Part shown: positions 6,945 through 13,175 of the stretch, one piece after another
How positions within the stretch are numbered: the stretch's first letter is position 1
Layout: the number at the start of each line of letters is the position of its first letter
NCBI GenBank assembly: GCA_964247265.1
Contig: CAXTTS010000035.1
Span: forward strand, 1-20,128
Length of the DNA stretch: 20,128 bases
Reading direction: 5' to 3'
Source: Alterirhizorhabdus sp964247265
GTDB taxonomy: Bacteria; Pseudomonadota; Alphaproteobacteria; Sphingomonadales; Sphingomonadaceae
The notes under the pieces: model-generated
Seen by the model: the letters and a program-made list of their open reading frames with translations, nothing else
Database searches by the model: none
What the model was told of the DNA's origin: nothing
Made by a program: the position numbers and the translations under genes

Positions 6945-7694
6945 ATGACCTACGCCGCACAGGCCGAACAGTTCGCGCGCGATGGCTATGCCGTGTTCGA
7001 TCGCGCGCTCGCCGGCCCGCTGCTCGATCTGCTGCGCGCGGAATGCGATGCCTTCGTCGCGCGCGAGGATCGGCGGATGGATGCGGCCGGGGTGGACAGG
7101 CTCGGCCTCAGCCATCGTGGCCGGCGCTACTTCGCCAACGAATGCCAGCGCGAGGTGCCGGCGCTGCGGACGATGTTGTTCAGCCGCACGATGGCGGACA
7201 TATGCCGCGCCACCCTGGGCGACACCGCTTATTTCTTCTTCGATCAATATGTCGTGAAGGGGCCGGAGGGTGGGCTGCCCTTCTCCTGGCATCAGGATTC
7301 CGGCTATGTCGTCGGCAATGGCGGCCCGGCCGATCACCTGCCCTATCTCACCTGCTGGTGTACGCTCGACGACGCGACCGAGGAGAATGGCACCGTGCGG
7401 GTGATCCCCGGCAGCCAACGCGGCGGCATCCGGCCCCATCGGCGCGACGATGCCTCCAGCGATCTCGCCGTCGCGGCCGATGGCGATGCGGTCACGGTGG
7501 CGGCGAAGGCCGGCAGCATCGTCGCTTTCTCCAGCCTGCTGCTTCATGCGACGGGCGCCAACCGCTCGTCCGCGCCGCGCCGCGTCTATCTTGCCCAATA
7601 TACGGCGGAGGCCATGCTCGATCCCGGCACCCGCCAGCTCCGCCGCAACGCCATCGCGTTCGTGGCGGGCGGCGAACAGGTCACGTTCGGTTGA
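6945..7694 (+). CDS. Phytanoyl-CoA dioxygenase (PhyH)-family Fe(II)/2-oxoglutarate oxygenase
   Basis: 249 residues. The double-stranded beta-helix core carries the iron triad H116-x-D118 (SWHQDSGY) and H201 (LLLHATGANRS), with R207 or R212 placed to bind the 2-oxoglutarate carboxylate. FARDGYAVFDRAL near the start and TEENGTVRVIPGSQRGG (145-161) are family hallmarks. It probably hydroxylates a small organic substrate using O2 and 2-oxoglutarate. The ATG at 6945 has AAGGA close upstream and sits 35 bp after the flavoprotein stop, within the same apparent operon; its own stop overlaps the transporter start (TTGA). Some Fe/2-oxoglutarate oxygenases (TauD type) also cleave sulfonates, but this protein is of the PhyH type, so desulfonation is only a possibility. 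Confidence 0.9.
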   Translation: MTYAAQAEQFARDGYAVFDRALAGPLLDLLRAECDAFVAREDRRMDAAGVDRLGLSHRGRRYFANECQREVPALRTMLFSRTMADICRATLGDTAYFFFDQYVVKGPEGGLPFSWHQDSGYVVGNGGPADHLPYLTCWCTLDDATEENGTVRVIPGSQRGGIRPHRRDDASSDLAVAADGDAVTVAAKAGSIVAFSSLLLHATGANRSSAPRRVYLAQYTAEAMLDPGTRQLRRNAIAFVAGGEQVTFG

Positions 7695-8959
7695 TCGCAC
7701 TCACCCCCACCCGCCGCTGGCTGCTGTTCGCGCTCGTCGTCACCGCCGGCATCATCAACTATGTCGATCGCCAGATCATCGCCGTGCTGAAGCCGATCAT
7801 CGAGGTCGATCTCGGCTGGAGCGATCGCGATTACGGCACGCTCGCCTCGCTGTTCCAATTTTCGGCGGCGATGGCGTTCATCGTCACCGGCTGGATCGTC
7901 GATCGGCTCGGGGTGAAGTGGGCCAACCCGATCGGCGTGCTGGCGTGGAGCATCGCGGCGATGGCGCATGGCTGGGCGCGCTCAATGATCCAGTTCGCGC
8001 TTTGCCGCGTGGCATTGGGCGCGACCGAGGCGATGGGCACGCCCACCCAGATCAAGACGATCGCCACGATCTTCCCGCCGAACCTGCGCTCCACCGGCTA
8101 TGGCCTGGGCAATGCCGCCAGCAATCTCGGCGCGATTGCCACCCCGCTGCTGATCCCGTTCGTCGCCGCGACCTGGGGCTGGCGCGGCGCGTTCGTCGCG
8201 GCCGGCCTGCTGGGCATGGCGTGGGTCGCGGCGTGGCTGGTCGTCACGCGCGGGCTGGACCTGAAGGCGCCACTGATCGAGGCTCGGTCCCCCGACGGCC
8301 CCGTCCCCGCCTACGGCTCCGTCATCCGCGAGCGGCGGACATGGGCGATCGCCATCGCCAAGGCGTTGTCCGATCAGACATGGTGGCTGCTGCTGTTCTG
8401 GATGCCGGATTTCTTCCACCGCACCTTCGGCCTCAGCGTGGCGCAGCTCGGCCCGCCGCTGGCGGTGGTCTACACCTGCGCCGCGCTCGGCGCGCTCGTC
8501 TCCGGCTGGATCTCCACCAGGCTGCTCGATCGCGGCTACAGCGTGAACGCGGTGCGCAAGGGATCGATGCTGGTGTGCGGCCTGCTCGTGCTGCCGGTGC
8601 CGCTCGCGCTCTACACCAGCGATTACTGGGTGGCGGTCGGCTTCCTCGGCCTTACCCTCGCCGCGCATCAGGGCTTTTCCACCAACATGTTCGCGCTGAT
8701 CGCCGATATCGTGCCGCAGGCGAAGGTCGGCACGGTGACGGCGTTCGGCGCGCTCGTCGGCAATCTGGCGGGCATGAACATCCTGTTCGTCGCCGGCGTG
8801 CTGCTGGCGGGCGGCTATGGCTATCTGCCGCTGTTCCTCGTCGCGTCGGTCTCGTACCTGCTCGGCGTCGCGTGGATCCAGCTGCTGCTGCCCCGGCTGG
8901 TGCGGGCGGAGGATGCCGCTGTTGACGCTACCATGCCCCGAGCGCAGTCGAGGGGCTGA
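7691..8959 (+). CDS. MFS transporter, anion:cation symporter (ExuT-like) type
   Basis: 422 residues with about 12 hydrophobic segments in two halves separated by a polar loop (around TRGLDLKAPLIEARSPDGPVP). INYVDRQIIAVLKPIIEVDLGWS at the first membrane helix and the following GWIVDRLGVKWANPIG are typical of the anion:cation symporter group that carries hexuronates and other acidic sugars in the inner membrane. An anionic sugar sulfonate would fit. Translation probably starts at TTG 7691, overlapping the dioxygenase stop (TTGA); the first residues MIALTPTRRW directly precede helix 1, and no ATG lies nearer. The last codons (ATMPRAQSRG and stop) are encoded by a dispersed repeat, so the C-terminus may have been replaced or extended by that element. 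Confidence 0.9.
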   Translation: MIALTPTRRWLLFALVVTAGIINYVDRQIIAVLKPIIEVDLGWSDRDYGTLASLFQFSAAMAFIVTGWIVDRLGVKWANPIGVLAWSIAAMAHGWARSMIQFALCRVALGATEAMGTPTQIKTIATIFPPNLRSTGYGLGNAASNLGAIATPLLIPFVAATWGWRGAFVAAGLLGMAWVAAWLVVTRGLDLKAPLIEARSPDGPVPAYGSVIRERRTWAIAIAKALSDQTWWLLLFWMPDFFHRTFGLSVAQLGPPLAVVYTCAALGALVSGWISTRLLDRGYSVNAVRKGSMLVCGLLVLPVPLALYTSDYWVAVGFLGLTLAAHQGFSTNMFALIADIVPQAKVGTVTAFGALVGNLAGMNILFVAGVLLAGGYGYLPLFLVASVSYLLGVAWIQLLLPRLVRAEDAAVDATMPRAQSRG

Positions 8960-9028
8960 TCGAGCGTAGCCGAGATCGCCGCCCCCGATCTCTTCACCCG
9001 CAGCGAAGGCATGTCTCGACTGCGCTCG
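8939..9028. repeat. Dispersed repeat with inverted GAGCGCAGTCGAG arms
   Basis: CGAGCGCAGTCGAG (8939-8952) is the exact reverse complement of CTCGACTGCGCTCG (9015-9028), a 14-bp inverted pair with 62 bases between. A degenerate third copy of the core, CGAGCGTAGCCGAG, lies at about 8961-8974. This is the look of short repeats scattered through sphingomonad genomes. The left arm supplies the last codons and stop of the MFS gene; the right arm lies just before the sulfatase gene. The pair could fold into a hairpin in the mRNA between the two genes, but there is no T tract. Confidence 0.75.
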
Positions 9029-9054
9029 ACATAAGGGAAGTGTAAAACAAGGTA

Positions 9055-10614
9055 ATGCCCACCCCCACCGAAACCCAGTCCGTCCTCCTCGCCGCCGCCG
9101 GCCCCGGTCAGCCGATGGCCGCGCTCAGCTGGAAGGCGGAGGATGCGCCCGCCCTCGTCACCCGCACCGGCGATCTCGCTTTGCCGCGCAAGCCCGGAGG
9201 CAAGCCGCGCAACATCGTCGTGATCCTCACCGACGATCATCGCTACGATGCGATGGGCTTCATGGGCACGCAGGATTTCGTCGAGACGCCGATGCTCGAT
9301 CGCCTCGCCCGCGAGGGTGCGTGGCTGAAGAACGCCTTCGTCACCACCGCGCTCTGCTCGCCCAGCCGCGCCACGATCTTCACTGGCCTCTACGCCCACC
9401 AGCATCGCGTGGTTGACAATAACCACCCCATCGCCCCCGGCCTCGTCTTCTACCCCGAATATCTCCAGGCGGCGGGCTATGAGACGGCGTTCATCGGCAA
9501 ATGGCACATGGGGCTCGAAGGCGACGATCCCCAGCCCGGCTTCGATCGCTGGGTCAGCTTCAAGGGCCAGGGCGATTACTGGCCCAATGGCGACGGCCTG
9601 AACGTCGATGGCCGGCGCATCGAACAGGATGGCTACCTGACGGACGTGCTCAACGATTTCGCGCTGGACTGGCTGGAGGGCCGCACGCGCGAAAAGCCGT
9701 TCATGCTGTTCCTCGCCCACAAGGCGGTCCATGCCGAATTCTACCCCGCCTCGCGCCATCTCGGCCGCTACGATGGCGGCACCTTCCGCTATGCCGAAAC
9801 GATGGCGGCCGGCGCGGAGGGCAGGCCGATGTGGGTGGAGAATCAGCGCAACAGCTGGCACGGCGTCGATTTCGCTTACCACGACAATCTCGACATCTCC
9901 GATTATTACAAACGCTACATGGAGACCTTCCTCTCGGTCGACGAGGGGATCGGCCGGATCATGGATCACCTCGAACAGCGCGGCGAGCTCGACGATACGC
10001 TGATCCTCTACATGGGCGACAACGGCTTCCTGTTCGGCGAGCATGGCCTGATCGACAAACGCTGCGCCTATGAGGAATCGATGCGTATCCCGATGCTGAT
10101 GCGCTGCCCGGCCCTTTTCCCGAGCGGCACGGTGGTGGATCAGGTGGTCGCCAATCTCGATGTCGCGCCCACTCTGCTTGGCGTGGCGGGGCTGGAGCCG
10201 CCCGGCTGGATGGAGGGCCGCGACATGCTGCCGCTGTTGCAGGGGCAGGACGTGCCGTGGCGCGACGCGCTGCTCTACGAATATTATTGGGAGCGCAATT
10301 TCCCGCAGACCCCTACCGTCCACGCGCTGCGCGAAGACCGCTACAAATATGTCCATTATCACGGCCTGTGGGACATAGACGAATTGTACGACCTGCAGGA
10401 CGACCCGCTGGAATCGCGCAACCTGATCTTCAGCCCCGGCCATGAAGCGGTCGCGGATCGGCTGAACAAGGCGCTGTTCGACCGGCTGGAAGCGACGGGC
10501 GGATTGCAAATTCCGTTGCCGCGCGACGCGGGCGAGCGCAAGATATTGCGTGATGCCGCCGGCTCGGGCCTTGCCCCGTTCCCGGCCGAGCTGCTGAAAA
10601 TGCTCGCGAAGTGA
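9055..10614 (+). CDS. Type I formylglycine-dependent sulfatase
   Basis: 519 residues of the alkaline-phosphatase-like sulfatase fold, cleaving a sulfate ester. Calcium ligands D60 and D61 are in ILTDDHRYD. C101-S-P-S-R105 is the C-x-P-x-R signature whose Cys is converted to formylglycine. K149 and H151 (GKWHMG), H222 (LAHKAVHAEF), D322-N323 and K335 (MGDNGFLFGEHGLIDKR) complete the active site. The C-terminal subdomain ends around LYDLQDDPLESRNL, a common sulfatase tail. No signal peptide is visible: the first 50 residues are polar/Ala-rich without a basic-hydrophobic start, so a cytoplasmic place is implied, unlike most sulfatases of polysaccharide loci. It follows the transporter by 95 bp and precedes the TonB receptor by 82 bp. 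Substrate class (sugar sulfate or other ester) cannot be read from the sequence. Confidence 0.92.
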   Translation: MPTPTETQSVLLAAAGPGQPMAALSWKAEDAPALVTRTGDLALPRKPGGKPRNIVVILTDDHRYDAMGFMGTQDFVETPMLDRLAREGAWLKNAFVTTALCSPSRATIFTGLYAHQHRVVDNNHPIAPGLVFYPEYLQAAGYETAFIGKWHMGLEGDDPQPGFDRWVSFKGQGDYWPNGDGLNVDGRRIEQDGYLTDVLNDFALDWLEGRTREKPFMLFLAHKAVHAEFYPASRHLGRYDGGTFRYAETMAAGAEGRPMWVENQRNSWHGVDFAYHDNLDISDYYKRYMETFLSVDEGIGRIMDHLEQRGELDDTLILYMGDNGFLFGEHGLIDKRCAYEESMRIPMLMRCPALFPSGTVVDQVVANLDVAPTLLGVAGLEPPGWMEGRDMLPLLQGQDVPWRDALLYEYYWERNFPQTPTVHALREDRYKYVHYHGLWDIDELYDLQDDPLESRNLIFSPGHEAVADRLNKALFDRLEATGGLQIPLPRDAGERKILRDAAGSGLAPFPAELLKMLAK

Positions 10615-10696
10615 ACGCGGCGGGGGGAGGCTGAAAACACTTTCCCTACCGCGACAGTAGAATTACAGCGCCGGGAAACGGCCCCAGGGGGATAAG

Positions 10697-13058
10697 ATGA
10701 CCAAATTCAACGCGCGCNNNNNNNNNNGAGCAGGCGCAGGTGACGGCCGAGGTTGCCAACACCACGCAGACGCCCGCGCCCGAGACGGACCCGCAGACCG
10801 CCGCCGCCGGCCCGACCGACGAGATCGTCGTCACCGCCCGCTTCCGCACGGAATCGCTCAACAGCGTGCCGATCGCGATCACCGCGCTGCGCGGCGACTC
10901 GCTGTCGCAGAAGAACCTCAACAACCTCCAGGACATCGCCTCGATCGTTCCCACCGTCGATTTCCGCGCCGGCGCGTCGAACAAGGATCGCACGATCTTC
11001 ATCCGCGGCGTCGGCACGATCACCACCTCGCCCGGCGTCGAATCCTCGGTGTCCACCGTCGTCGACGGCGTCGTCCTCGTCCGCCCCGGCCAGCAGACCC
11101 TCGATCTCGGCGAGATTGATCGGGTGGAGGTGCTGCGCGGCCCGCAGGGCACGCTGTTCGGCAAGAACGCGTCCGCCGGCGTCATCAACATCGTCACCAA
11201 GGCGCCGACCGATACCGATTACGGCCATGCCGAGGCCGGCTATTATGAGGGCGGCGAATATCGCCTGAAGGGCACCGTCTCCGGCCCGATCGTGCCCGGC
11301 AAGCTCGATTATCTGCTCTCCGGCCTCGTCGGCGGCTGGAAGGGCAATGTCTACGACCAGACCTCGGACAGCCACGTCAACGGCTACAAGCGGCGCGGCG
11401 CGCGCGGCAAGCTGAAGTGGACGCCCACGGAGACGCTCACCGTCACCGCCGCCGCCGATTATCTCTACCAGCGCGACGATGCGCCCACCGGCGTCGTCGT
11501 CTCCACCGGCCGCCGCGCCTTCCCCTCGGGCGCGTTCACCAATTCGGCGACGCTCGCCAACTATCTGGCGACGCAGGGCATCACCGCCTCGCTCGATAAC
11601 CGCACGATCCAGTCCAGCTTCGTCAGCGAGGTGCGCGACAAGAATTATGGCGGCTCGGTGCAGGCGGACTGGTCGCTCGGCGAATACACGCTGACCTCTA
11701 TCACCGCCTATCGCGAGTGGAAGAACCGCCAACATCAGGATCAGGACAATTTCGCCGACACCGCCGCCGGTCTGCCGCCCGTCGGCATTCCTCAGGGCGA
11801 GGATCGCGGCACCGTCGATTTCCACCAGCTGTCGGAGGAACTGCGCCTCACCTCGCCGAAGGGCGGCTTCCTCGATTATGTGATCGGCGCCTATTTCCTC
11901 CGCGCCAAGACGGACGAGACGTATCGCCGCGACATCACCCAGGCGCTCGCCCCGCGCGTCGGCTTCGTCGCGCCGGCTTATTGCCCGGCCGATCCGCGCC
12001 CCGGCGTCCGCCACGATTGCGGCGTCTCCGATTACGGCGTCATCTCGAAGAATTATTCGCTGTTCGGCGAGGCGAACGTGAACTTCACGCCCAGCTTCCG
12101 CGCGATCGTCGGCGGTCGCCTGATCCGCGACGAGCTGTCGAGCTACCACAACCGCATCTCCACCTCGCTGCTCGCCGCGGGTTCGGCGATCAACGGCGAC
12201 ACGCCGGCGATCCAGCCGAACCACAACAGCACCGGCAGCACGGGGCGCACCGATTTCAGCGCGCGCGCCGGCCTGCAATATGACGTGACGCAGTATATCA
12301 ACGCCTACGCCACCTATTCGCGCGGCTATAAGGGGCAGGCGTACAACGTCTTCTTCAACATGCGCAGCTTCGATGAGGCGCCGCTCAAGCCCGAAACCTC
12401 GAACAGCTACGAGATCGGCCTGAAGGGCAGCGCGTTCGATCGCAAGGTGAACTTCGCGCTCTCCGGCTACATCACCAAGTTCGACGACTTCCAGGCCAAC
12501 TTCAACGATTTCCTCAACGGCGCGACGATCACCAAGCTCATCAATGCCGGCAAGGTCTCCACCCGCGGCGTGGAGGGCGACATCTCCGCCCGCCCGATCG
12601 ACAATCTCGCTCTGTCCTTCGCCTTCGCGCGAACCAAGGCGCGGGTCGATCAGTTCACCTGCCCGGCATCGTCCACCACCTGCGTGAACATCGACGGGCA
12701 GCCGCTGCCCTTCTCGCAGAAGTGGAAGGTCCACGGCGAGGGCACCTACACCGTTCCGCTCGGCGGCGATTTCGGGCTTGAGCTGAACACCGACTATACC
12801 TGGAAATCGAAGACCCAATATCAGCTGGACGAGCGCCCCGACACGATCCAGCCCGGCTACGGCATCTGGAACGCCTCGATCGCACTGGTCGGCAAGGGCG
12901 ATGCCGGCCCGTGGCAGATCCGCGCCGTCGTCAAGAACATCGCGGACAAGAACTATTCCTCCTACCTGCTCGCCAGCGGCGCCGGTGGCGGCCTCGTCCG
13001 CTTCGTGCCGCGCGACGCCTCGCGCTACTTCGGCGTGAACGTCGCGACGGACTTCTAA
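10697..13058 (+). CDS. TonB-dependent outer-membrane receptor, interrupted by a 10-N assembly gap
   Basis: The ATG at 10697 (GGGGG 6 bases upstream) gives MTKFNAR, a common sphingomonad receptor start. Ten N at 10718-10727 then remove the rest of the signal peptide. The main frame resumes at 10728 with EQAQVTAEV and runs 776 codons to the stop. DEIVVTARF is the TonB box; the plug domain shows IFIRGVGT, DGVVLVRPGQQTLDLGEIDRVEVLRGPQGTLFGKNASAGVINIVTK; a 22-strand barrel follows and ends in the usual terminal Phe (GVNVATDF). Loops hold a likely disulfide pair (YCPADP/HDCGV, and TCPASSTTC). As written, the ATG and the main frame differ by one base, so the true gap length should be a multiple of three. 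Its place behind the sulfatase and monooxygenase operon suggests uptake of their substrate. Confidence 0.9.
10718..10727. other. Assembly gap (10 N)
   Basis: Exactly ten N bases, a typical placeholder of unknown real length. It falls in the signal-peptide codons of the TonB-dependent receptor. The N-terminal MTKFNAR lies before it and the mature N-terminus after it. A normal signal peptide would need roughly 15-25 more codons here, so real sequence is probably missing. Confidence 0.95.
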
Positions 13059-13065
13059 GCCCACG

Positions 13066-13117
13066 GCGTTTGGTTCGAGCCTGTCGAGAACGTTCTCGAC
13101 AGGCTCGAACCAAACGC
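13066..13117. repeat. Perfect 52-bp palindrome (dispersed sphingomonad repeat)
   Basis: Bases 13066-13091 and 13092-13117 are exact reverse complements with no spacer; the arm contains GTTCGAGCCTGTCGAGAAC. It starts 7 bases after the TonB receptor stop and ends about 58 bases before ppc. A 22-base piece of the arm (13070-13091) recurs exactly at 19007-19028 in the 5' end of bioB. In RNA it would form a very stable hairpin that could end or protect the receptor transcript, but there is no T tract. Confidence 0.9.
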
Positions 13118-13175
13118 ACCCCTCGCATGCCGATTAGCCCTTGAGCCTTGTGGCGCTGCGGTGCAGCATCCCGGC

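Noticed and set aside
8939..9028. Inverted repeat as ends of an insertion sequence
   Set aside because: Only 62 bases between the arms, no transposase and no target duplication seen; it fits a dispersed short repeat.
8821..10509. Long minus-strand frame (562 codons) opposite the sulfatase
   Set aside because: Mirror frame of a GC-rich gene; no recognisable domain, while the plus strand has all sulfatase motifs.
10631..10663. Possible promoter before the TonB receptor (TAGAAT at 10658)
   Set aside because: No acceptable -35 at the right spacing; the receptor could equally be read from the upstream operon.
10707..13064. Minus-strand frame of 785 codons opposite the TonB receptor
   Set aside because: Antisense shadow through the N gap; composition is Arg/Gly/Ala-rich without a domain.
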